A DNA stretch of 12,612 nucleotides from Actinomycetota bacterium. Its GTDB lineage: Bacteria > Actinomycetota > Thermoleophilia > Gaiellales > Gaiellaceae. The stretch lies in assembly GCA_016870235.1 (NCBI GenBank), contig VGCB01000019.1, forward strand, positions 1-12,612, in the 5' to 3' direction. A program made the position numbers and the translations under genes. Position 1 is the stretch's first letter, and each line of letters opens with the position of its first letter. The notes beneath the pieces are model-generated. The model worked only from the letters and a program-made list of their open reading frames with translations, did not search any database and was not told the origin of the DNA. Shown in pieces: positions 1 through 7,023 of the stretch.

Positions 1-43
1 CGCAGACGCCGCGGCGCGGGCGCTGATGGAGGCGCGGCCGTGA
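1..43 (+). CDS. C-terminal tail of a CoA-transferase alpha subunit (partial)
   Basis: Only the last 13 codons of an upstream gene lie in the window. They read ADAAARALMEARP in the frame beginning at base 2 and end at a TGA at 41-43. The TGA overlaps the GTG start of the next gene in a GTGA overlap, the same arrangement as between the next two genes. A GGAGG Shine-Dalgarno for the beta subunit (28-32) lies inside this tail. The identity as an alpha subunit is inferred only from its neighbour, since class I CoA-transferase alpha and beta genes normally sit together in this order, as they do at 11584-9902. The 13 residues are not diagnostic. Confidence 0.5.
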   Translation, partial: ADAAARALMEARP

Positions 44-702
44 GCCATACGGCCTCGGAGCAGGTCGCCTGGTGCCTGGCGCGCCAGTGCCGGGCCGACG
101 ACGTGCTCGTCGTCGGCGTCGCGACGCCGATGATCCATCCCGAGGAGGTCTCCCGCTCCGCGGTCGGCGTGTACTCGCAGGCGCAGATCCTCGACGTGAT
201 CCAGCGTGGGCGGATCACGCTCCAGTTCATCAGCCCCGCACAGGTCGACGGGCGCGGCGCGCTCAACACGAGCCGCGTCCGCGGCAAGGACGGGTCGCTG
301 GTGCGCCTCCCCGGCGGGCTCGCGACCGCCGACATCGCACGGCTGATGGGACGCCTCGTCGTCTACCGCGTCGGGCACGAGCGGCGGTTCCTCACCGAGC
401 AGGTCGACTTCGTCACCGGCGCGCCAGGACGGGTGGCGGCGATCGTGACGTCGGCGGCCGTGATCGAGTGGGACGGAGAGCGCTTCCGGCTCGCGTCGGT
501 GCACGAGGGCTCGACCGTCGACGAGGTCGTCGCTGGCTGCGGGTTCGCGCTCGACCTCCCGGCCCGCGTGCCGACGACCGAGCCGCCGCCGCCGGAGGCG
601 CTGCGGCTGCTGCGCGAGGAGATCGACCGGCACGGGCTCCTCGCCCTCGAGACGCGCGACGGCCGCGCCGGGGCGCTGCGCACGCTGGAGGCGCTCTCGT
701 GA
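40..702 (+). CDS. Short CoA-transferase beta subunit (IpdB/glutaconate CoA-transferase B-like)
   Basis: A 220-residue protein of the class I CoA-transferase beta type (CoA_trans superfamily). The call rests on an ADDVLVVGVATP strand, an AQVDGRGALNTSRV segment (family pattern AQxDxxGNxNt) and an RLPGG turn, followed by a C-terminal PPPEALRLLREEID that matches PTAEELRILREEVD in the second beta subunit at 9902-10690. Family members form alpha/beta complexes that move or hydrolyse CoA on acyl substrates in the cytosol. The GTG start is supported by GGAGG at 28-32, 7 bases upstream, and by the GTGA overlap with the preceding gene. It is about 40 residues shorter than the paralogue. After VGVATPM it seems to lack roughly 28 residues (the helix plus the ARKTHAPDLVW strand) and continues directly into the equivalent of the SDALWDGA region. 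Activity is therefore uncertain. It overlaps the next gene by 4 bases. Confidence 0.75.
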   Translation: MSHTASEQVAWCLARQCRADDVLVVGVATPMIHPEEVSRSAVGVYSQAQILDVIQRGRITLQFISPAQVDGRGALNTSRVRGKDGSLVRLPGGLATADIARLMGRLVVYRVGHERRFLTEQVDFVTGAPGRVAAIVTSAAVIEWDGERFRLASVHEGSTVDEVVAGCGFALDLPARVPTTEPPPPEALRLLREEIDRHGLLALETRDGRAGALRTLEALS

Positions 703-2300
703 GCCGCACGCTCGGAGAGATCCTGGCGACCCGGGCGGCCGAGAGCCCCGACCATGCCATCGTGCGCTTCGAGGACGCGGTCGTCACGTACGCCGACCTC
801 GACGCGGCGGCCAACCGCGTCGCGAACGGGCTCGGCGCGCTCGGCCTGGAGAGGGGCGACCGGGCCGCGGTGATGCTCTCGAACCGGCCGGAGTTCCTCG
901 CCACCTGGTTCGGGATGGCGAAGGCCGGGATCGTCGAGGTGCCGCTCAACACCGGTCTCCGCGGCGACATGCTCGCGTACATGCTGAACCAGGCCGAGTG
1001 CCGCGCGCTCGTGATCGACGAGCAGTGGCTCGAGCGGATCGAGCGGATCGCGCCGTCGCTCGCGACGCTCCGCGACGTGGTCGTCGTGCCGAGCACGTCG
1101 ACGGAGTCGACGCCACGTGCCACCGACCTACCCGGCGCGCTGTCGACGAGGTCGTGGGCCGATCTCCTCGACGCTCCCTCCACCGCCCCGGAGGTCGAGA
1201 TCGACCCGTTCGACCGCTCCGTCATCCTCTTCACCTCCGGGACGACCGGCCCCTCGAAGGGCGCCGTGCTCACCCACAACGCGCACGTCGCGCAGGCGCA
1301 GAACGTGTGCGACCTCATGCGCTACGGCCCGGGCGAGACGCTCTTCAACGCGTTCCCCCTGTTCCACGTCAACGCCCGCTACACGAGCGTGCTGCCGGCG
1401 ATGCTGCTCGACGGCGGCTCGCTCGTGCTCCACGACCGCTTCTCGGCCTCGCGCTTCTGGGAGATCTGCCGCGCCGAGAGCGTGACCGCGTTCAACTTCA
1501 TGGGCGCGATGGTGATGATGCTGCAGAAGCAGCCCGAGCGACCCGACGACGCCGACAACCCCGTCCGCTGCGCCTACGGCGCGCCCGCCCCGGTCGCGAT
1601 CCAGGAGACGTTCCAGGAGCGGTTCGGGCTCGAGCTCGTCGAGGTCTACGGCTCGACCGAGCTCTGCTGCGCGACCCAGAACACGCTCGCCGTTCCGCAT
1701 CCGCGCGGATCGTGCGGCCGGGCGTCGCCGCTCTACGAGGTCGAGATCCACGACGAGCACGGCCACCGCCTCCCGCCGGGGGTCGAGGGCGAGATCGTCG
1801 TCCGTCCCCGCGAGCCGCACGCCATGGTCGAGGAGTACGTCGGCAACCCCGAGGCCACCGTCGCCGCCTTCCGCGGCTGCTGGTTCCACACGGGCGACCG
1901 GGGCCGCGTCGACGAGAACGGGTGGTTCTTCTTCTCCGACCGGCTCAAGGACGCGATCCGCAGGCGCGGCGAGAACATCTCCTCCTGGGAGCTCGAGCAG
2001 GTGCTGAACGACCACGAGGCCGTCGAGGAGACCGCCGTGATCGGGGTGCCGTCGGAGCTGACCGAGGAGGAGGTGCTCGCGGTCGTCAAGCTGAAGGAGG
2101 GCGCAGCGCTCGCGCCCGAGGCGCTCCTCGACTTCGCGCAGGAGCGGGTGCCGCACTTCGCCGTGCCGCGCTACGTCCGCTTCGTGGCCGAGCTGCCGAA
2201 GAACCACGCGCAGCGGATCGAGAAGCCCGTGCTCCGAGCCGTGGGGGTGACGCCGGACACATGGGACCGCGAGCTGCACGGGTACGAGGTGCGTCGGTGA
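699..2300 (+). CDS. Acyl-CoA ligase, ANL superfamily (CaiC-like), copy 1
   Basis: A 533-residue AMP-forming acyl-CoA synthetase that would activate a carboxylic acid to its CoA thioester via an acyl-adenylate in the cytosol. Visible motifs, in order: P-loop TSGTTGPSKG at 179-188; YGSTE at 317-321; WFHTGD with the ribose-binding Asp at 400; hinge DRLKDAIRRRGEN at 414-426; and a C-terminal LPKNHAQRIEK at 499-509. In that last motif the usual Gly-Lys carrying the catalytic lysine reads Gln505-Arg506. Length is normal for the family. The start is GTG at 699, not the far upstream in-frame ATG: it gives a normal N-terminus aligning with copy 2, has GGAGG at 687-691 seven bases upstream, and overlaps the CoA-transferase stop as GTGA. 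Substrate unknown. Overall motif layout is closest to the crotonobetaine/carnitine-CoA ligase-like branch, as I remember it. Confidence 0.9.
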   Translation: MSRTLGEILATRAAESPDHAIVRFEDAVVTYADLDAAANRVANGLGALGLERGDRAAVMLSNRPEFLATWFGMAKAGIVEVPLNTGLRGDMLAYMLNQAECRALVIDEQWLERIERIAPSLATLRDVVVVPSTSTESTPRATDLPGALSTRSWADLLDAPSTAPEVEIDPFDRSVILFTSGTTGPSKGAVLTHNAHVAQAQNVCDLMRYGPGETLFNAFPLFHVNARYTSVLPAMLLDGGSLVLHDRFSASRFWEICRAESVTAFNFMGAMVMMLQKQPERPDDADNPVRCAYGAPAPVAIQETFQERFGLELVEVYGSTELCCATQNTLAVPHPRGSCGRASPLYEVEIHDEHGHRLPPGVEGEIVVRPREPHAMVEEYVGNPEATVAAFRGCWFHTGDRGRVDENGWFFFSDRLKDAIRRRGENISSWELEQVLNDHEAVEETAVIGVPSELTEEEVLAVVKLKEGAALAPEALLDFAQERVPHFAVPRYVRFVAELPKNHAQRIEKPVLRAVGVTPDTWDRELHGYEVRR

Positions 2301-2322
2301 TCCCCCGTCCAGCCGCTCCCCT

Positions 2323-2391
2323 CCCCCGTCCGACTTCAGTCGGACGGTTCAGCTCGAGTACGCGCCGCCGTCCGACTGAAGTCGGACGGGG
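2323..2391 (+). repeat. Palindromic intergenic element, copy 1 (two inverted hairpins)
   Basis: The 105-base gap between the two ligase genes holds two 22-nt palindromes at 2326-2347 and 2368-2389. Each is a perfect 10-bp stem (CCGTCCGACT with its complement) around a 2-base centre, TC in the first and GA in the second, so the second is the exact reverse complement of the first. Flanking runs extend the outer arms to a terminal inverted repeat of CCCCGTCCGACTTCA and TGAAGTCGGACGGGG, about 15 bp. A related element lies on the other strand at 11645-11724. I see no clear target-site duplication and no T-run. It could be a REP/BIME-like or MITE-like repeat, or an mRNA processing or stability hairpin between two co-directional genes. 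Confidence 0.8.
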
Positions 2392-2392
2392 C

Positions 2393-2399
2393 GAGGTGG
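2393..2399 (+). promoter_or_regulatory. Shine-Dalgarno fixing the GTG start at 2406
   Basis: GAGGTGG lies 6 bases before the GTG at 2406. The alternative in-frame ATG at 2427 has no comparable site. The ribosome binding site begins two bases after the palindromic element ends, so folding of that element could affect access to it. Confidence 0.6.
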
Positions 2400-2405
2400 C
2401 GGCGC

Positions 2406-3998
2406 GTGTATAGCGGCGTCCGCACGATGGGCGCCGTCGTCTCGGCCCGTGCTGCCGAGAGCCCGGATCGCGAGATCGTCCGCTTCGAGGCCGGCCCGGT
2501 CACGGGCGGCGCGCTCGACGAGCGGTCGAACCGGGTCGCGAACGCGCTCGCCGGCCTCGGGCTCACGCGGGGCGACCGGGTGGCCGTGATGCTCGGCAAC
2601 CGGGCGGAGTACCTCGACGCCTGGGTGGGGATCGCGAAGGCGGGGATGGTCGAGGTGCCGCTCAACGTCGGGCTTCGCGGCGACATGCTCGCGTACATGC
2701 TGAACCAGTCGGGCACGTCGGCGATCGTGGTCGACGCCGCCTGGGTCGATCGGATCGAGCGCATCGCCGCGCAGGTGCCCCGGCTGCGTCACGCCGTCGT
2801 GCTGGGCGAGGACGCGTCGGGGAGCGTGCCGGTACCGGTGCGGACACTGGCCTTCGCCGAGCTGCTCGACGGCTCACCGGACCCGCCTGCGGTCGACGTC
2901 CACCCCTACGACACGTCGGTGATCCTCTTCACGTCGGGCACGACGGGGCCGTCGAAGGGCGCGGTGCTGACGCACAACGCGAACTTCCGGCTCGCGACCG
3001 TGGCGACGATCGACGTCATGACCTACGGCGAGGACGAACGCCTGTTCAGCGCCTTCCCGCTCTTCCACGTCAATGCGAAGTACACGAGCGTCCTCCCCGC
3101 CCTGTTCATGGACCGCGGCTCGCTCGTGCTTCATGACCGCTTCTCGGCGTCGCGCTTCTGGGACATCTGCCGCGCCGAGAGCGTGACGGCGTTCAACTTC
3201 ATGGGCGCGCTGCTGATGATGCTCTCCAAGCAGCCCGAGCGGCCCGACGACCGCGACCACCTCGTTCGGAAGGGCTACGGCGCACCCGCGCCCGCCGCGA
3301 TCACGCCGCAGTTCGAGGAGCGCTTCGGCGTCACCCTGCAGGAGATGTACGGCTCGACCGAGCTCGGCAACTGCACGGGCAACCAGTGGGGCAACCGGCG
3401 GATCGGCACCTGCGGGACGCGCATGCCCGACTACGTGGTCGAGATCCACGACGACCGGGGACGCCGCTGCCCGCCGGACGTCGAGGGCGAGATCGTCGTG
3501 CGCCCGCTGGCGCCGCACATCATGGTCGAGGAGTACGTCGGCAACCCCGAGGCCACGGTCGCCGCGTTTCGCGGACTCTGGTTCCACACGGGCGACCGCG
3601 GCCGCGAGTCGGCCGACGGCTGGTTCACGTTCGTCGACCGGCTCAAGGACGCGATCCGCCGCCGCGGCGAGAACGTCTCCTCCTGGGAGGTCGAGCAGGT
3701 GCTGAACGACCACGACGCGGTGGAGGAGACCGCGGTGATCGGGGTGCCGTCGGAGCTGACCGAGGAGGAGGTGCTCGCGGTCGTGAAGCTGAAGGAAGGC
3801 GCAGCGCTCGCGCCCGAGGCGCTCCTCGACTTCGCGCAGGACCGGATGCCCCACTTCGCCGTGCCGCGCTACGTCCGCTTCGTGGCCGCGCTGCCGAAGA
3901 ACCACGCGCAGCGGATCATGAAGCCGGAGCTCCGCGCAGAGGGTGTGACGGCCGACACCTGGGATCGCGACGCGCACGGGTACATCGTCCGGCGCTGA
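2406..3998 (+). CDS. Acyl-CoA ligase, ANL superfamily (CaiC-like), copy 2
   Basis: A 530-residue paralogue of the ligase just upstream, with the same predicted AMP-forming acyl-CoA synthetase chemistry. Motifs: TSGTTGPSKG at 176-185; YGSTE at 315-319; WFHTGD with Asp397; the hinge segment DRLKDAIRRRGEN; and LPKNHAQRIMK at the C-terminus, again with Gln502-Arg503 where most ligases have Gly-Lys. The GTG start is chosen for its Shine-Dalgarno at 2393-2399; ATG at 2427 is possible and would remove only seven residues. The C-terminal domain is much more like copy 1 at DNA level than the N-terminal half, which suggests recombination or gene conversion. Divergence in the N-terminal domain, which holds the acyl pocket, leaves room for a different substrate. 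The -35 box of the next gene overlaps this stop codon. Confidence 0.9.
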   Translation: MYSGVRTMGAVVSARAAESPDREIVRFEAGPVTGGALDERSNRVANALAGLGLTRGDRVAVMLGNRAEYLDAWVGIAKAGMVEVPLNVGLRGDMLAYMLNQSGTSAIVVDAAWVDRIERIAAQVPRLRHAVVLGEDASGSVPVPVRTLAFAELLDGSPDPPAVDVHPYDTSVILFTSGTTGPSKGAVLTHNANFRLATVATIDVMTYGEDERLFSAFPLFHVNAKYTSVLPALFMDRGSLVLHDRFSASRFWDICRAESVTAFNFMGALLMMLSKQPERPDDRDHLVRKGYGAPAPAAITPQFEERFGVTLQEMYGSTELGNCTGNQWGNRRIGTCGTRMPDYVVEIHDDRGRRCPPDVEGEIVVRPLAPHIMVEEYVGNPEATVAAFRGLWFHTGDRGRESADGWFTFVDRLKDAIRRRGENVSSWEVEQVLNDHDAVEETAVIGVPSELTEEEVLAVVKLKEGAALAPEALLDFAQDRMPHFAVPRYVRFVAALPKNHAQRIMKPELRAEGVTADTWDRDAHGYIVRR

Positions 3999-4023
3999 CA
4001 TCGAGTCGGCGATCTGGTAGGTT
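3995..4023 (+). promoter_or_regulatory. Leaderless promoter for the FabL-like reductase gene
   Basis: CTGACA (3995-4000) resembles the -35 consensus and is followed after exactly 17 bases by TAGGTT (4018-4023), an actinobacterial TANNNT-type -10 box. Only 6 bases separate the -10 from the GTG at 4030, so transcription should begin at or next to the start codon. There is no convincing Shine-Dalgarno in the gap. The -35 overlaps the stop codon of the preceding ligase, so the reductase can be expressed separately from the ligases. Confidence 0.65.
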
Positions 4024-4029
4024 CGCCCG

Positions 4030-4791
4030 GTGTCGACCTACGAGAACCCGAACGCAGCCATCGTCGTCGTCGGCGCCGCGGGCGGGCTCGGCGGCGCGAT
4101 CGCGCGACGCCTCGCCTCCGACCGACCCGGCGCACCGCTCTGGATCACCTACCGTGGTGATGCGGAGCGCGCGGAGGCCGTCGCGCGCGAGATCCCGGGA
4201 GCGCGCACGGCACGATGCGACCTCCACAGCGCGGACGACATGCAGCGGCTCGCCGACGAGGTGCGGGCCGGCACCGACGGCGTCGCGACCCTCGTGCACG
4301 CCGCCGTCGAGGTCGCGACCGGCCCGGCCCTCGAGATCGGCTACGAGCGCTTCTCGGAGGTCGTGAGGTCGAGCGGGCTCGCGCTCCTCGGGCTGACGGC
4401 CGCCTTCGACGACCAGCTCGGCGACGGCTCGACCATCCTCTACTGCACGAGCATCGGCTCGTTTCGCGTGATCCCGACCTACAGCGCGATCGGCACCGCG
4501 AAGGCGTGCGGCGAGGCGCTCGTCCGCTACCTCGCCGCCGAGCTCGCGCCGCGCGGGATCCGGGTGAACGCGATCTCGCCGCCGCCGTTCGCCTCGCAGG
4601 CCGCGCAGGACGTCGTCGGCGACCTCGACGCGCTGATGGCGGCGACGGACGCTGCGACCCCGCGCGGCCGCCGGCTCGACCTCGCCGAGATCGCCGACCT
4701 CGCGTCCTACCTGTCCGAGCCGCGGAGCTCCGGGATCACCGGCCAGTCGATCCTCGTCGACGGCGCGATCTTCAACACCTGGCGATTCTGA
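4030..4791 (+). CDS. Short-chain dehydrogenase/reductase, FabL-like (Y-X6-K type)
   Basis: A 253-residue Rossmann-fold NAD(P)H-dependent oxidoreductase. The cofactor loop is GAAGGLG at residues 15-21. The catalytic region reads CTSIGSFRVIPTYSAIGTAK: a Tyr at 151 followed six residues later by Lys158. This Y-X6-K spacing is that of divergent SDRs such as enoyl-ACP reductases FabI and FabL; classical SDRs have Y-X3-K. The SIGS stretch before the Tyr and the following EALVRYLAAELAPRGIRVNAIS resemble B. subtilis FabL, as I recall it, more than FabI, which has a second Tyr there. It may reduce an enoyl- or ketoacyl thioester. Acting on the CoA thioesters made by the adjacent ligases would fit the context but is inference. 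The GTG start is set by the promoter 6 bases upstream. The gene converges on the transporter gene at 4815. Confidence 0.82.
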   Translation: MSTYENPNAAIVVVGAAGGLGGAIARRLASDRPGAPLWITYRGDAERAEAVAREIPGARTARCDLHSADDMQRLADEVRAGTDGVATLVHAAVEVATGPALEIGYERFSEVVRSSGLALLGLTAAFDDQLGDGSTILYCTSIGSFRVIPTYSAIGTAKACGEALVRYLAAELAPRGIRVNAISPPPFASQAAQDVVGDLDALMAATDAATPRGRRLDLAEIADLASYLSEPRSSGITGQSILVDGAIFNTWRF

Positions 4792-4803
4792 CGGCGACGC
4801 CGT
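4791..4803. terminator. Small hairpin between convergent genes
   Basis: ACGGC and GCCGT form a 5-bp stem around a GAC loop directly at the end of the reductase gene, in the 23-base gap before the convergent transporter gene stop. There is no T-run on either strand. It could serve as a weak bidirectional terminator, but a stem this short arises by chance in GC-rich DNA. Confidence 0.2.
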
Positions 4804-4814
4804 GACTCTGACGG

Positions 4815-6987
4815 CTATGCCGGGCCGCGTGCGTCGACCGGGCTCGGCTCGACGCGAAGGAGCCTCGCCGCCCAGACCGGCAGCCACCAGTTCCAGCGAC
4901 CGAGCAGGTGCATCGTCGAGTGCACGAGCAGGGCGCGGATCACCGTCGCGTCGAACACGATCCCCGCGGCAAGGCCGATGGCGAACTGCTTGATGTCGGG
5001 GCCGGGGCCGGTCGACAGCGTGCAGAAGGCGAACATGAGCACGAGCGCGGCGCTCGTCACCAGCTTCCCCGTCCGTGCGAGACCGAGCGAGACCGCGTCG
5101 CCGGTGCGGCCCGCCTCGTCGTAGCCCTCGCGCATCCGCGTGAGCATGAAGACCTCGTAGTCCATCGAGATCCCGAAGAGGAAGGCGAAGATCATCAGTG
5201 GGATCCACGAGATCACCGCGTCCGTCGCCTCGACGCCCCAGATCGCTTCGCTCCCGTGGCCCTGCTGGAAGATGAAGACGACGATCCCGAACGCGGCCCC
5301 GAGCGACACGAGGTTGAGGATCACCGCCTTGAGCGGCAGGAGGAGCGAGCGGAACGCGCGCGCAAGGAGCACGAAAGTCAAGATCAGGACGAACGCGAGG
5401 ACGTACGGGAAGTTCCCGTACACGGCGTCCACGAAGTCGCGATTCGTCGCCGCCATGCCGCCGAGGGTGAGCTCGATCCCGCCTCCGGACTCCCGCTCGA
5501 GCGCAGGCAAGGTCGTGTCCTGAAGACCGTCGATGAGCCCCCGCGCCGGCCGGGAGTTGCCGTCGTCGACGCCGAAGGCCTCGACCAGACCGGTCGTCCC
5601 CTTCTGCCACGACGCGGGCGCGGCGGCGCCGGCGATCCCCTCGACGGTCGAGAGCTTCTGCGCGATCGCGTCGAGCCGCTCGGGTGTGGCCGCCTTCTCG
5701 GCCAGCACGACGTACGGGAGGCACACGCCCTCGGTGAAGCCGGCGGCGGTCAGCGCCCCTCGTCCAGCCTGCGCGTCCCCGGCGGCGGGCTGCTTCGCGG
5801 TCTCCGCGTCGCTCGGGTTCATCTGGAAGGCCGGGATGAGAACGAGGACGACGATCGCGAGCCCGATCGCGAACGTGAAGATCGGGCGCTTGTGGATGAA
5901 CGCCGCCCACCGGCGCCCACCGGCCCCAGAACCCCTTGTCGGGATGTGGCATCCGCACCAGACGCCGCGGCAGGACGCGGAGGCGGTTGATCCTTGGGCC
6001 GAGCAGCGACAGGATCGCGGGCAGCAGCGTGATCGAGGCGAGCACGGAGATCGCCGGGATCAGCATGCCGCCGATGCCGATCGAGCGGATGAAGGGCAGC
6101 GGCAGGATCAGCATGCTCAGCAGACCGATCCCGACCGTCGACCCCGAGACGATCACCGACCTGCCGGCGTGGACCATCGTCTGCACGAGCGCGTCCTCGG
6201 TCGAAGACCCGTGCTCCAACTCCTCCCGGAAGCGGAAGATCATCAGCAGCGCATAGTCGATCGCGACGCCGAGACCGACGAGCGCGACCAGGAACTGGAC
6301 GACGATGGAAACGTCCGTCAGGAACGTGAGCACGTACACGCAGAGGAACGTCGTCAGGATCGACGCGATCGCGATCGCGATCGGCGCCAGGATCGCCGGG
6401 AGCGTCCCGAAGACGAAGAGGAGGATGACCAGCGCGCCGGCACCGCCGATCACGGCCTCGACGAGAACGCTGGGGCCGGTCTCGCTGCCCTGCGACTCGA
6501 ACACGGCCGCCTGTCCGGTGACGTGTGCCGTGACGCCGTCCGGCGTCGCCTCCGCGAGCGCCTTGCGCATCTCCTCGATCGGCGGGAAGCTCGAGAACGA
6601 CGACTCGCCCGAGGGATAGACGGTCGCGATCATCGCGCGCCTGTCGTCCGAGACGTACATGTCGTTGTTGACCTCGAACCACGACCCGACGCGGGAGCCC
6701 GGCGGCATCACGGCGGCCGCGGCGTCGATTGCGGCCGCCATCCCCGGCGTCTGCGTCAGGTCCTGCTCGCCCTTGAAGACGAGGACGATCGGCGGCTGCG
6801 TGCCGGAGCCGAACGTCTCCTGGGTGCGCTTGTTGGCCTCGTAGGCCGAGTAGCCGGGGATCGAGAACGACTCGAACCACCGATCGGAGAGCGCAGACGC
6901 GGCCGCCGCACCGGCAACCGTGAGCACGATCCAGAAGGCGATGATCTGCCAGCGGCGGCGGACGACGAAGCGGCCGAGGGCCTCCAT
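4815..6987 (-). pseudogene. MMPL/RND-family transporter gene, frameshifted by a 10-bp duplication
   Basis: The gene encodes a membrane transporter of the MMPL branch of the RND superfamily (proton-driven export of lipids or other hydrophobic molecules), in two reading frames. The N-terminal half (about residues 1-358) has a first membrane helix at about 14-34, a soluble loop, then a cluster of helices with GVAIDY (Asp244-Tyr245). The C-terminal half has GISMDY (Asp606-Tyr607 after repair), the matching proton-relay pair. A perfect 10-bp tandem duplication at 5904-5923 shifts the frame after GFWGRWA. Removing one copy gives an uninterrupted 720-residue protein, a normal length with both DY pairs. 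As it stands, translation would run in the wrong frame past the true stop. The ATG at 6987 is chosen because the -10 box overlaps the GTG at 6996. It follows the selenoprotein gene by 36 bases. It is either a recent pseudogene, a phase-variable locus or an assembly error. Confidence 0.85.
5904..5923. repeat. Perfect 10-bp tandem duplication causing the transporter frameshift
   Basis: CGCCCACCGG occurs twice back to back at 5904-5913 and 5914-5923, and the next base also continues the repeat. The extra 10 bases put the two halves of the MMPL gene in different frames. With one unit, the junction reads WGRWAAFIHKRP, a smooth entry into the next membrane helix. Confidence 0.9.
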
Positions 6988-6994
6988 CGCGGCC

Positions 6995-7000
6995 ACTTTA
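6995..7000 (-). promoter_or_regulatory. Likely leaderless -10 box for the MMPL gene
   Basis: On the minus strand TAAAGT matches the TANNNT -10 pattern and lies 7 bases before the ATG at 6987-6985, so the transcript would start at about the start codon. I see no clear -35. The box overlaps the alternative GTG at 6996, which argues against that start. Confidence 0.45.
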
Positions 7001-7023
7001 GTGAAGGCGGCGGGGGTGGTGCG

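Noticed and set aside
72..698. N-terminal extension of ligase copy 1 to the ATG at 72
   Set aside because: The extra 209 residues are an out-of-frame shadow of the CoA-transferase gene. GTG at 699 has a good Shine-Dalgarno and a family-like N-terminus.
2323..2391. Intrinsic terminator between the two ligases
   Set aside because: The stems are strong but there is no T-run on either strand, the two hairpins are exact mirror copies, and a related element occurs elsewhere with paired changes. A repeat element fits better, although some effect on transcription is not excluded.
5904..5923. Programmed ribosomal frameshifting in the transporter gene
   Set aside because: There is no slippery heptamer or downstream pseudoknot evident. 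A perfect 10-bp duplication whose removal restores the frame is a simpler account.
3916..6996. A single 1026-residue minus-strand ORF
   Set aside because: After about residue 358 the sequence becomes Arg-rich nonsense and runs antisense through the reductase gene. The real transporter continues in another frame after the 10-bp duplication.
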